From Saccharofermentans sp. (GTDB lineage Bacteria > Bacillota > Clostridia > Saccharofermentanales > Saccharofermentanaceae): a stretch of DNA of 64,000 nucleotides. Positions 8,376-15,972 of the stretch are shown piece by piece (the stretch's first letter is position 1; the number at the start of each line of letters is the position of its first letter). Below the pieces are notes generated by a model. It did not search any database. It saw only the letters and a list, made by a program, of their open reading frames with translations, and was not told the DNA's origin. The translations under genes and the position numbers were made by a program. The DNA lies in the NCBI GenBank assembly GCA_016292135.1, contig JAEFAZ010000001.1, positions 310,001 through 374,000 on the forward strand. The letters run 5' to 3'.

Positions 8376-9301
8376 AAGCTGTTCCTCCTTGCTGTCAGTA
8401 AGTAAAGGACTGCCATCCTTACGGCTACACCGTTGGTGACCTGCTCGTTGATGACTGACTTCTCACAATCGTATACATCCGTGGGGATCTCAACTCCGTG
8501 GTTGCAAGGACCCGGGTGCATCAGGAAGGCATCAGGTTTAGCAAGATCCAGAGCTTCCTTGGTAATACCGTAGAATCTTGAGTATTCAGCAACCGACGGG
8601 AAGAGCGAGGACTGCATCCTTTCGAGCTGGACTCGAAGGCCCATTACAGCATCTGCTCCCTCGCAGCATTCTTCCACACTGTTGGCTACATAAGCACCCA
8701 TCTCTTCGATACCTATCGGCATCATTGTCTTAGGTCCGTATACCCTGACCTTGGCACCGAGCTTCGTTAGGCCGATTATATTACTCCTTACTACTCTGCT
8801 GTGATAGATGTCGCCAAGTATGGCAACCTCTTTGCCCTCAAATGTATCGAATCTCTCATACATAGTAAGCATATCAAGGAGCGCCTGTGTCGGATGTTCG
8901 TTCATTCCGTCACCTGCGTTTACGATAGATGCGTTAAGATAAGGAGCAAGGAAGTGAGGCGCGCCTGACTGGCTGTGTCTCATGATGATTATGTCCGTAC
9001 CCATCATGTCGATCGTCCTGGCTGTATCCAGAAGTGATTCTCCTTTATTTACCGAACTTCCTGAAGTTGTTATATTCGCGGAAGCTGATCCCATGTACTT
9101 GGAAGCAAGTTCGAAGGAAAGTCTTGTCCTGGTCGAATTTTCATAGAAAAGAGTAACTACTGATTTACCCTGAAGATGTGATGTCTTCTTGTTTCCGGAA
9201 GAGATGACGAGCTTCATCGTCTTTGCCGTATCCAGTATCTCCAGGATCTCTTCCTTATCAAGCTGCTTCATTCCGAGCAGGTCTTTGTTCTTTAGCCCCA
9301 T
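8372..9301 (-). CDS. pyrB: Aspartate carbamoyltransferase catalytic subunit
   Basis: A 309-residue enzyme that transfers the carbamoyl group of carbamoyl phosphate to aspartate. The carbamoyl-phosphate motif STRTRLSFELA (about 55-65) is intact, and HPGPCNHGVEI near the C terminus is the aspartate-binding region. No pyrI regulatory subunit or carAB is found in the operon, so carbamoyl phosphate must come from elsewhere. The ATG shares its last base region with the pyrR stop. Confidence 0.96.
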   Translation of the reverse strand: MGLKNKDLLGMKQLDKEEILEILDTAKTMKLVISSGNKKTSHLQGKSVVTLFYENSTRTRLSFELASKYMGSASANITTSGSSVNKGESLLDTARTIDMMGTDIIIMRHSQSGAPHFLAPYLNASIVNAGDGMNEHPTQALLDMLTMYERFDTFEGKEVAILGDIYHSRVVRSNIIGLTKLGAKVRVYGPKTMMPIGIEEMGAYVANSVEECCEGADAVMGLRVQLERMQSSLFPSVAEYSRFYGITKEALDLAKPDAFLMHPGPCNHGVEIPTDVYDCEKSVINEQVTNGVAVRMAVLYLLTARRNSL

Positions 9302-9849
9302 TACTCTTCCTCCTTTAACAGTACCACTTGATTGACGCCGTCGATCTCATCGACCATTACGTCTATCTTCTCGATTATCGATGTCGGTACGTTCTTACCT
9401 ACATAATCAGCCCTGATAGGCAATTGTCTGTGACCTCTGTCGATCAGTATCGCGAGTTGGATCGCATCAGGCCTTCCCATATCGAAGATGTTTTCGATAG
9501 CTGACCTGACCGTTCTTCCCGTGAAGAGAACATCATCGACGAGGATAATCTTTTTGCCGTTCACATCGAAAGGTATGTCCGTGCCGTGCACGACCGGGTG
9601 TGCAGACAGCATCGAAAGGTCATCACGGTAGAAAGTGATGTCCAAAATACCCATAGGGACTTTTATGCCTTCGATCTGTTCAAGATTCTCGCGTATCCTT
9701 GATCCGAGAGGGACACCCCTTCTCTGGATACCGATGATACATACATTCTCGAGTCCTTTGTTGTGTTCGACGATCTCGTGTGAGATTCGTATTATGGCAC
9801 GGTTCATGGCCGCGTCATCCATGATTACAGCTTGTGGGATAAAAGTCAT
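9301..9849 (-). CDS. pyrR: PyrR, pyr attenuation regulator and uracil phosphoribosyltransferase
   Basis: A 182-residue RNA-binding regulator. With UMP bound, PyrR binds the pyr leader RNA and favours termination; the family also has some uracil phosphoribosyltransferase activity. The PRPP loop [14 protein letters not shown] is intact, and RRGVPLGSR and [10 protein letters not shown] are family motifs. The frame extends upstream to 9909, but the ATG at 9849 has a strong AGGAAGGAG site and gives the normal PyrR N terminus ([12 protein letters not shown]). That ribosome site forms part of the leader terminator stem, so termination and translation of pyrR are physically linked. Confidence 0.96.
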   Translation of the reverse strand: MTFIPQAVIMDDAAMNRAIIRISHEIVEHNKGLENVCIIGIQRRGVPLGSRIRENLEQIEGIKVPMGILDITFYRDDLSMLSAHPVVHGTDIPFDVNGKKIILVDDVLFTGRTVRSAIENIFDMGRPDAIQLAILIDRGHRQLPIRADYVGKNVPTSIIEKIDVMVDEIDGVNQVVLLKEEE

Positions 9850-9953
9850 AAAAAAACTCCTTCCTGCCAATAGATCCAATACTCCCGGCAAAAAGGAACT
9901 GCAAAACAAATATATCGATACCGTCTTACGACCTCGCCGGGACGCTTAAAGAC
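9850..9953 (-). promoter_or_regulatory. PyrR-dependent leader attenuator of the pyr operon
   Basis: Read as RNA (minus strand). A PyrR-binding hairpin spans 9953-9923: lower stem GUCUU/AAGAC, an asymmetric UAA bulge on the 5' side, stem GCG/CGU, a CC/GG pair and the hexaloop CGGCGA, which matches the known CNGNGA loop. Downstream, a 14-bp terminator stem (9900-9887 with 9868-9855, some G-U pairs, 18-base loop) runs into the U tract at 9856-9850. UCCCGGC (9942-9936), inside the PyrR hairpin, is complementary to GCCGGGA (9889-9883) at the base of the terminator loop. This gives a mutually exclusive antiterminator, as in the Bacillus mechanism. Confidence 0.85.
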
Positions 9954-9960
9954 TAAAGAG

Positions 9961-9989
9961 ATTGTACACTTAATGTTTTGAATGAACAA
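9961..9989 (-). promoter_or_regulatory. pyr operon promoter
   Basis: Minus strand: TTGTTC (9984-9989), 17-base spacer, TACAAT (9961-9966). The predicted start near 9954 would place the PyrR hairpin at the very 5' end of the RNA. Confidence 0.55.
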
Positions 9990-10049
9990 GATGCAAGTTT
10001 AATAAATTGACAAAAATAGAGGCATTATTTATAATCCAATATGCTACAA

Positions 10050-10134
10050 GGGGTTGTGGCGGAATGGCAGACGCAGCAGACTCAAAATCTGCCGACCATA
10101 AATCGTGTGGGTTCAAGTCCCACCAGCCCCACCA
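10050..10134 (+). tRNA. tRNA-Leu (anticodon CAA)
   Basis: Type II tRNA of 85 bases with encoded CCA. The acceptor stem GGGGTTG pairs with CAGCCCC, with discriminator A. The anticodon stem GCAGA/TCTGC encloses the loop CTCAAAA, giving anticodon CAA for UUG codons. A long variable arm (CGACC...) and TTCAAGTCC T-loop are present. An IS3-type element begins about six bases after the CCA. Confidence 0.95.
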
Positions 10135-10195
10135 GGTAATGTGAAGTTACCCCCATAATTTGGACCAATAGGTTACAATTTATGGGGGTGCTTTT

Positions 10196-10690
10196 ATGCT
10201 GATCACACGAGAAACAAAACTGGAAATCGTAAAAAAACACCTTGAAGAGGGTGTTACGCTCAAAGAACTATCCGAGGAATACGGTATTCATTCCTCAAAC
10301 ATTAAGTTCTATGTAGCACTTTACCGTAAGCACGGTGAAAGTGTATTTACCAACGAATACGGGTTAAAGACATATACCCGGGAATTCAAACTTAAGACGA
10401 TAAAAAGGTACATTAACGGAAATGAGTCGATGAGAGCTATTTCTGTTGATCTTGGGCTTACAGATCCCGGCATAGTCCGAGATTGGGTAAAAAAGTACCG
10501 TCAAGGTGGTGAGGATGCGATCCAGACCACGACCGGAAAAAAGAATTACCTGCTTCACGAAGACCGTCAGAACAAGATTGCCAGTGATGAGCTTAAGGAA
10601 AGAATAAAGTATCTGGAAGCGGAGAACGAATACCTAAAAAAATCGTACTCCCTAATTCTCGAGAGAAACAGACAAACCAAGAAAAAGTGA
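10196..10690 (+). CDS. IS3-family transposase OrfA (helix-turn-helix subunit)
   Basis: A 164-residue DNA-binding subunit. Two helix-turn-helix units are visible: KKHLEEGVTLKELSEEYGIH (about 14-33) and a second around RYINGNESMRAISVDLGLTD. They are followed by the family's W-V-K-K-Y-R-Q-G-G-E element and a C-terminal leucine-zipper helix (ELKERIKYLEAENEYLKKSY) used for multimerisation with OrfB. Full length for the family, but orphaned because OrfB is broken. It could still bind DNA. Confidence 0.88.
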   Translation: MLITRETKLEIVKKHLEEGVTLKELSEEYGIHSSNIKFYVALYRKHGESVFTNEYGLKTYTREFKLKTIKRYINGNESMRAISVDLGLTDPGIVRDWVKKYRQGGEDAIQTTTGKKNYLLHEDRQNKIASDELKERIKYLEAENEYLKKSYSLILERNRQTKKK

Positions 10691-10914
10691 TTGTGATCTG
10701 TGAATTAAGGGAGAAGTATTCTCTCAAAATGCTGCTTCAGATAGCCGGAATCTCTAAATCTACATTTTTCTACGAAAAGAAGCATATTAACGATAAGAGA
10801 CTTAAGGATGAGCCGATCCTGAAAGAGATACGGGATATCTTCGAACACAGCAATGGTAAGTATGGATACCCGAGGATAACCATAGAACTTCAGAACCGGG
10901 GATATAACATAAAC
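10687..10914 (+). pseudogene. IS3 transposase OrfB, N-terminal remnant
   Basis: The first 76 residues match the start of IS3 OrfB (CELREKYSLKMLLQIAGISK, then the HSNGKYGYPRIT element). The expected continuation after RGYNIN is replaced by unrelated sequence, and the integrase core with its DDE residues is gone. The frame is not closed: it stays open through the following inverted repeat and into the carboxypeptidase gene, to 12186. Confidence 0.8.
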
Positions 10915-10926
10915 GAGATTGGGGTA

Positions 10927-11040
10927 ATAACAATGCAAATCAAAGCCTCGCAAAAGTCCTCCTCACTTCGTTCGTGCGGAAAATGCGAGGCTTTTGATTT
11001 GCTCCACACAGCTTGTGCGGAAACAAAGGGCAATTGTTAT
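10927..11040. repeat. 114-bp nested inverted-repeat element
   Basis: Outer 8-bp perfect arms ATAACAAT (10927-10934) and ATTGTTAT (11033-11040) enclose a strong inner inverted repeat of 18-19 bp (10935-10952 and 10984-11002, one base indel) centred on CCTCGCA. Three related motifs of the form TTCGTGCGGAAA recur at about 10971, 11012 and 11053, the last just outside. It looks like a small MITE or REP-type element at the broken edge of the IS. Confidence 0.6.
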
Positions 11041-11088
11041 GTTTCATACAGGTTCGTGCGAAAATTTTTGGATTTAAAAGAAAAAGTA

Positions 11089-11094
11089 TATAAT
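11089..11094 (+). promoter_or_regulatory. -10 element abutting the dacA-like start codon
   Basis: Perfect TATAAT ending six bases before the ATG at 11101. The expected transcription start would be the ATG itself, and no Shine-Dalgarno precedes it. The -35 region is weak (TTGGAT with a 15-base spacer). Confidence 0.4.
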
Positions 11095-11100
11095 TATCAC

Positions 11101-12186
11101 ATGTCTAACAGAAACAGAAGAAAATACAGGATAAACAGACAGGGGCAGATGCTGATCGCAGGCATTTTTATCGTTATTGCGGTCATCATCGTTATCATTG
11201 CTGCCAATAACGCCGCCAATAAGGAACCGGACGGATCCGATCTCGATAACAGCTCAGCAGTATCCGATCTTTCAGACAACAGTGATGCATCTGATCCTTC
11301 TGATTCATCCGACAATGCGGTCTGGACATCTGTTGCAACAGCAGCTGCTCCTTCTTACCTTGACGGACTTAAATCCGATATATTCAGCGATATTTGCAGC
11401 AAACAGGCTGTTCTTATTCATGCCGGGTCAGGTAAGGTGATCGCCTCCAAAGACGGCGATACTAAGGGTTTTCCTGCTTCGATCACCAAGATGATGACGG
11501 CGATCATCGCTATTGAGAACATATCCGATCTCAACAGCACCTATACAATGCCTGTTGAGATTTACGATAAGCTTTATAATCTTGATCTCTCCACTGCCGG
11601 TTTTGCCAAGAACGATACAGTAACGGTTAAAGATCTGTTATACGGACTTCTAATGAGATCAGGCGCTGAATGCTGTCTTGCTATGGAAAACATCGTTGCA
11701 GGCGGATCGGATGCTTTTGTTGCGATGATGAATAAGAAAGCAGCCGAGATCGGAATGTATAATACACATTTTATGAATTCCACCGGAGAACACGATCCTC
11801 AGCATTATTCCACACCGCATGATATGGCGATCCTGTTGGATTACGCACTCAAGAACCCGGTTTTCAAAGAGATAATATCAACTTCTATTTATAAGACGGC
11901 GCCGATAGCATCGAATGGAGACGGACTGCAGTTCCAAAGCACGCTTTATCTTGCTACTCCGGATATGAGCGTATATGCTGATAAATTCGTCTTAAAAGGC
12001 GGAAAGACAGGATATACTTCATCTGCCGGACAGTGTCTTGCTACATATGCCGTAATTAACGGAGAAGAATATATACTTGTTACTTTTGGAGCATTCGGTT
12101 ATGAAGGAGCTACTACTTCTCATCTCCATGCAAAAGACCATATAGATATTTATTCTTCTTTTGCTCTTGCTTTATCTGATGTATAA
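11101..12186 (+). CDS. D-alanyl-D-alanine carboxypeptidase (penicillin-binding protein, S11)
   Basis: A 361-residue membrane-anchored peptidase that trims the terminal D-Ala of peptidoglycan stem peptides. A cytoplasmic basic N terminus and one transmembrane helix (17-36) precede a Ser/Asp-rich linker (43-72) and the S11 catalytic domain. SxxK is S127-K130 (SITK) and KTG lies in LKGGKTGYT. The SxN motif reads SGA, a variant. The frame is open upstream into the IS remnant, but the transposase part is unrelated, so I start at the ATG before the membrane anchor. This ATG has no ribosome site. The alternative M17 (11149) follows AGGGG closely. Confidence 0.88.
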   Translation: MSNRNRRKYRINRQGQMLIAGIFIVIAVIIVIIAANNAANKEPDGSDLDNSSAVSDLSDNSDASDPSDSSDNAVWTSVATAAAPSYLDGLKSDIFSDICSKQAVLIHAGSGKVIASKDGDTKGFPASITKMMTAIIAIENISDLNSTYTMPVEIYDKLYNLDLSTAGFAKNDTVTVKDLLYGLLMRSGAECCLAMENIVAGGSDAFVAMMNKKAAEIGMYNTHFMNSTGEHDPQHYSTPHDMAILLDYALKNPVFKEIISTSIYKTAPIASNGDGLQFQSTLYLATPDMSVYADKFVLKGGKTGYTSSAGQCLATYAVINGEEYILVTFGAFGYEGATTSHLHAKDHIDIYSSFALALSDV

Positions 12187-12187
12187 A

Positions 12188-12212
12188 AAAACGGGTGCGC
12201 TGCACCCGTTTT
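12188..12212. terminator. Bidirectional intrinsic terminator
   Basis: Perfect 11-bp stem (AAAACGGGTGC / GCACCCGTTTT) with a 3-base loop. It is flanked by A-rich and T-rich tracts so that it can end transcription of the carboxypeptidase gene from the left and of the zinc-ribbon gene from the right. Confidence 0.85.
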
Positions 12213-12225
12213 GAATTTGTTCTTA

Positions 12226-13200
12226 TCAGGATTTCTTTTTCTTCTTTTTCTTAGTTGTCTCTTCAGTTTGCTCAGTCTCTGTGGTCGTTTCTTCAGTTTC
12301 TTTTGATGTTTTCTTAGGATCTTTGAGCTGATCAGCAGATACTTCGAATTTCTCAGCTGTGTACTTTGTGTTTCCGAGGATCACTTCCCTGTACATCTGA
12401 TCCTTATCGGACTGACCGCCCCAGTTCCAGTTTGAAGAACTTCCGCTGTCTTCCCAGATCTGATAGTCACACTTGATCTTTCCGTCAGCATCAATGGTAA
12501 GTTTTCTGAAATAATAAGCATTGTATACTACTTCATCTTTTTTACCCTTACATTTATAAACGGTCTTTATAAAGAAATATAATCTGTTGTCCTTTTCTGC
12601 ACCGAGAAAATAGAGATCAGTGATCTCGGGACCGCTCTTTATCTTCCATTCGTCCCAGTCGCCTTCGCTCCAGAACTTGATGTCTTTATCGTCCTTGTCG
12701 TTGTGGACCGCTGAAAATACGGAAGCAACGGCATTTTCCATAAAGAAGGTGTCGTTTTGGATGTCTTTGACTGTAAGGGCATAAGGATTTGCGGTTGTAG
12801 TCGTTTCTACAGCCTTCTTGATCTTCTCTCTCGTTATGTTGCTCGACATAAACTTATAAAGCCCGAAACCGATCGCAACCAAAACAGCCAGACTGATCAG
12901 AGACTTTATGAGATTGACAACGCTTGAAGAAAGAGCGGATTTTCTGGCATCGGCTCTTATTCTCTTTGCTCTTCTGATCTCTGCCTGCTCTTTAAGCTCA
13001 AATTCTTTCTCGAGCATCTCCTTGGCATGTTCGTGCTCCTGCTGGAGACGTTCGACCTCATTTGCGGCTTTTTCGTACTCTACATCAGAATCGTCGTAAT
13101 CGATCGCGAAAGCGGATCCGCAGCTCTTGCAGACCATGCTGTCGCCTTCCTGAACAAGGATCGAACCGCAATTAGGGCAGTTTAAACTTTGTAATTTCAT
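12226..13200 (-). CDS. Zinc-ribbon, coiled-coil membrane protein of unknown function
   Basis: A 324-residue protein. An N-terminal zinc ribbon has paired cysteines C8-C11 and C24-C27. A charged helical stretch, likely coiled coil, runs from about 40 to 88. One transmembrane helix (99-118) and a soluble domain of about 180 residues follow. The C terminus is Thr/Glu/Lys-rich and ends in a lysine run. I do not recognise the C-terminal domain. The zinc ribbon would be cytoplasmic and the large domain outside. It lies 21 bases after the DegV-fusion kinase, so it may be the last gene of that signalling operon. Confidence 0.75.
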   Translation of the reverse strand: MKLQSLNCPNCGSILVQEGDSMVCKSCGSAFAIDYDDSDVEYEKAANEVERLQQEHEHAKEMLEKEFELKEQAEIRRAKRIRADARKSALSSSVVNLIKSLISLAVLVAIGFGLYKFMSSNITREKIKKAVETTTTANPYALTVKDIQNDTFFMENAVASVFSAVHNDKDDKDIKFWSEGDWDEWKIKSGPEITDLYFLGAEKDNRLYFFIKTVYKCKGKKDEVVYNAYYFRKLTIDADGKIKCDYQIWEDSGSSSNWNWGGQSDKDQMYREVILGNTKYTAEKFEVSADQLKDPKKTSKETEETTTETEQTEETTKKKKKKKS

Positions 13201-13221
13201 GATCTATCCCCTCCCATGAAT

Positions 13222-15972
13222 TTATTTCCTGTCAATAAGGATATCTCCTTTTTCGCGATAAAGCAAACCAAATGTACCGGGACCGCAGTTTACAGCGATA
13301 ACAGGAGCAGCCTGTTTGAAGTAGATCTCCTTGAATTTCATCTTCTTTTCGACCTGTGCCTTGATCCAGTCTGCTTCACGTTTGGTTAACCCTACATAAG
13401 TGACAAAAAGGATCTCATCATCTATGTTGGATGTCGCTGAAAGTACTGAATTGATATAGCTCTTCCATGCTTTTTCGCGGGGTCCGAAATATGTCATTCC
13501 GACACCCATCTTGCCGTTGCGGAGTCTGAGAACAGGTCTGCCCATAAGGGCTTTAACGACATTAGCGATACGCTTTCCTACCTGTCCGGCTCTTGAAAGG
13601 AAGTCAAGATTATCAACGATAAAGCTTGTATGGACCTTCTTCTTGAGATTTTCAAGCGCCTCGATGATCTCCTCCGGACTCCTTCCCTCTTCAGCCATAC
13701 GGCAGGCTTCAAGCACCATTATGCCCTGTCCGCTGGAAAGGTGGGCGGAATCGTAAACCGTAACATTATCAAAGGCTTTAGCAGCTTCCTGTGCAAGGCC
13801 GTAGCCGCTTTTGCCGACACGGCTGGTGATCGAGACGTGGATGATGTTGTTGGCGATCTTAAGCTGCTCGGCAAAGAATTCTTCGAATTCCTTAACATCA
13901 GGCGTATCAGTGGTAACACGGTTAAGCGGGTTATCCATATATCTGACGATACCTAAAGTATCTATCTCTTTGCCATCCTTAAAAACGCCTTCCTGTGTAA
14001 CGACTTTATGAGGTATAACTGCGATGTCATACTTGGAAACAAGTTCCTGCGGAAGATCGGCAACGCTGTCAGTCGTGATAACGACTCTCTTACGCTTTTT
14101 ATTGGAATTCATCCATGAGATGGTCTCTTCCGCGATCTCGGATCTGTTGCCTGTTATCTGGACCATCTCCTTGGGAAGGAGCCTGTACAGTTCATTCTCA
14201 AGTTCATCTCCGGATACAGGTTTTGAAAGATAACCGTCAAAATTCATCCTGGCATAAAGAGTCCTGTTCTCCTCATCTGCATTAGCAGTAAGAACGACAA
14301 CCTTAGTCTCGCGGTTTCTGCCGCCCGTCTGTTCCTTGATCCTCTTAAAACATTGGATTCCGTCCATCTCCGGCATAAGATGGTCCATAAAGATAACATC
14401 ATATTTGATGTTCAATGTCTTGCGGAGCGCTTCCTGACCGTTGGGAGCGGTATCTATACGGATCTTTGTGTCACGGAGGAGTTTGGATGCTACCATAAGA
14501 TTTGCTTCGTTATCGTCTACGACAAGTATCCTTGCATCGGGAGCGATAAATTTCGGAGCATAATCCGTCTTATGCGCACTTGAACCGGACTTTTCGAAAT
14601 TGTATTGGCCGACCTGGGATTCGCCTTCGATCTTCTGAGGGAGTTCGATGATAAAGGTTGAGCCTCTCATATAGACGCTGTTTACCGTTATCTTGCCGCC
14701 CATGTGATCGACAAGCTGTTTAACAATGGAAAGCCCTAATCCTGTGCCTTCGATATGACGGTTGGAAGTCTCATCTACTCTCTTAAACGCAGAGAACAGA
14801 TAAGGAATGTCTTCCGGCTTGATACCGATGCCGGTATCGGAAACGGAATAGATCATGTTGCAGATCTTATCGTTTTTTATCTCACACTGAACAGAAAGAG
14901 ACACCGATCCTTCCTTGGTGTATTTAATTGCATTGTTGATAACGTTGATAAGGATCTGCTTGATCCTGACCTCGTCGCCGTTAAGCTCAGCGGGAATATC
15001 AGGAGAGACATCAACATGGAAATCGAGTTTCTTTTCCTTGGCCCTGATCCAGAGCATACCGACTATATCAGAGAGCATATCACCGGTTCTGTAAGGCGCT
15101 TCGACCAGCTGCATCTTACCGGACTGGAACCTTGACATGTCGAGGATATCGTTGATAAGGCTCAGGAGGAGTTTTCCTGCTGCACGGATGTTTACGGCGT
15201 CTTCGATTACTTCATCGCTGACATTTTCGCGAAGGATCATCTCGTTAAGACCGATGATCGTATTGATAGGGGTCCTGATCTCATGGCTCATGTTGGAGAA
15301 GAAACTGTTCTGAGCTTTGTTGAGCATTTCGATCTCTTTATGCTGACGGCCGGCAGTAACTATCTCCCTGTGGAGCCTGTACTTGGTATAAAGCATCATG
15401 ATGCCCATAAATGTCTGGAATATCGTAAAGATCAGGAAATTGTAAAACCCTGTTAATTTGTTGGTCGTACCGGTACATACACTGAGATATATGATATAAG
15501 CCATCCCTGCATTTGAAGCGATCGCCATCAAAATATAGGTAAGAGGCCTCATATATATGCAAAGCGGAACGAGCAGTGAAACCGTCATAAAAAGTGTTGT
15601 TTCCGCAGTGCCCCTGAATGCATATGTATGATAAGTCAGTACCAGTATGAAACTGTACATCATCAATGAAAGAAGAACGTTTACAACATATATGATGCGG
15701 TATCTGTTATCGTAATCTTTCAGGGCATATTCTGCGAAAGCCGTATAGAACAGACCGATCATGAAAAGGATGATATACATGATCCTGTGAAACATAGCTC
15801 CGGTATCAAAGATCGAAGGTGCAAATATCGTCAATCCGAAAAGCACAAAACTGATGATAAAGCAAAGCATGATCATGAAGAGCGTGGGCTTGATCGAACT
15901 CTTATAAACTGATTTTTCAGCATCAGGATCGATCTGTGAACGTCTGAAGATAAAATTTAATACTTTCCTCAT
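13222..15972 (-). CDS. Hybrid histidine kinase - receiver - DegV fusion
   Basis: A 916-residue protein. About six transmembrane helices (30-197) are followed by HisKA with H230 in NMSHEIRTP, an ATPase domain (N box near 344-352, DTGIGI 379-384, GTGLGLS 409-415) and a receiver (481-600; D488/D489, phosphoacceptor D530, K584). After a linker of about 25 residues comes a complete DegV domain (628-916) with TDSVADLP, SITSRVGKSGY, DSAHLSSGQG, LDFLSRAGQVGKRI and GPGTFGLLY. DegV proteins such as FakB bind a single fatty acid. One uninterrupted frame covers both parts, and no ribosome site lies close to the internal Met621. The start overlaps the preceding kinase gene by 4 bases. Lipid sensing or lipid handling by the fused domain is inference. 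Confidence 0.9.
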   Translation of the reverse strand: MRKVLNFIFRRSQIDPDAEKSVYKSSIKPTLFMIMLCFIISFVLFGLTIFAPSIFDTGAMFHRIMYIILFMIGLFYTAFAEYALKDYDNRYRIIYVVNVLLSLMMYSFILVLTYHTYAFRGTAETTLFMTVSLLVPLCIYMRPLTYILMAIASNAGMAYIIYLSVCTGTTNKLTGFYNFLIFTIFQTFMGIMMLYTKYRLHREIVTAGRQHKEIEMLNKAQNSFFSNMSHEIRTPINTIIGLNEMILRENVSDEVIEDAVNIRAAGKLLLSLINDILDMSRFQSGKMQLVEAPYRTGDMLSDIVGMLWIRAKEKKLDFHVDVSPDIPAELNGDEVRIKQILINVINNAIKYTKEGSVSLSVQCEIKNDKICNMIYSVSDTGIGIKPEDIPYLFSAFKRVDETSNRHIEGTGLGLSIVKQLVDHMGGKITVNSVYMRGSTFIIELPQKIEGESQVGQYNFEKSGSSAHKTDYAPKFIAPDARILVVDDNEANLMVASKLLRDTKIRIDTAPNGQEALRKTLNIKYDVIFMDHLMPEMDGIQCFKRIKEQTGGRNRETKVVVLTANADEENRTLYARMNFDGYLSKPVSGDELENELYRLLPKEMVQITGNRSEIAEETISWMNSNKKRKRVVITTDSVADLPQELVSKYDIAVIPHKVVTQEGVFKDGKEIDTLGIVRYMDNPLNRVTTDTPDVKEFEEFFAEQLKIANNIIHVSITSRVGKSGYGLAQEAAKAFDNVTVYDSAHLSSGQGIMVLEACRMAEEGRSPEEIIEALENLKKKVHTSFIVDNLDFLSRAGQVGKRIANVVKALMGRPVLRLRNGKMGVGMTYFGPREKAWKSYINSVLSATSNIDDEILFVTYVGLTKREADWIKAQVEKKMKFKEIYFKQAAPVIAVNCGPGTFGLLYREKGDILIDRK

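Larger units (their letters stand above)
10140..10914 (+). mobile_element. Truncated IS3-family insertion sequence
   Basis: Left end at about 10140 (starting TGTGAAGTTACCCCC) with a complete orfA and the first 76 codons of orfB. The catalytic DDE part of orfB and the right end are missing. OrfB is in the -1 frame relative to orfA, with GAAAAAG just before the orfA stop, consistent with the -1 frameshifting used by this family. TTACCCCCATAA (10148-10159) is repeated inverted as TTTATGGGGGT before orfA. The element cannot move on its own. Confidence 0.82.

Noticed and set aside
10148..10192. TTACCCCCATAA / TTTATGGGGGT inverted repeat as a riboswitch or terminator for the tRNA
   Set aside because: It lies within the left end of the IS3 element just before orfA, where such structures belong to the element.
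10140..10914. An active, complete insertion sequence
   Set aside because: OrfB lacks its catalytic region and the right terminal repeat is missing.
13222..14112. A separate degV gene starting at internal Met621
   Set aside because: No ribosome site lies at proper distance (the nearest purine-rich run is 13 bases away), and the frame is continuous with the receiver, so a fusion is the simpler reading.
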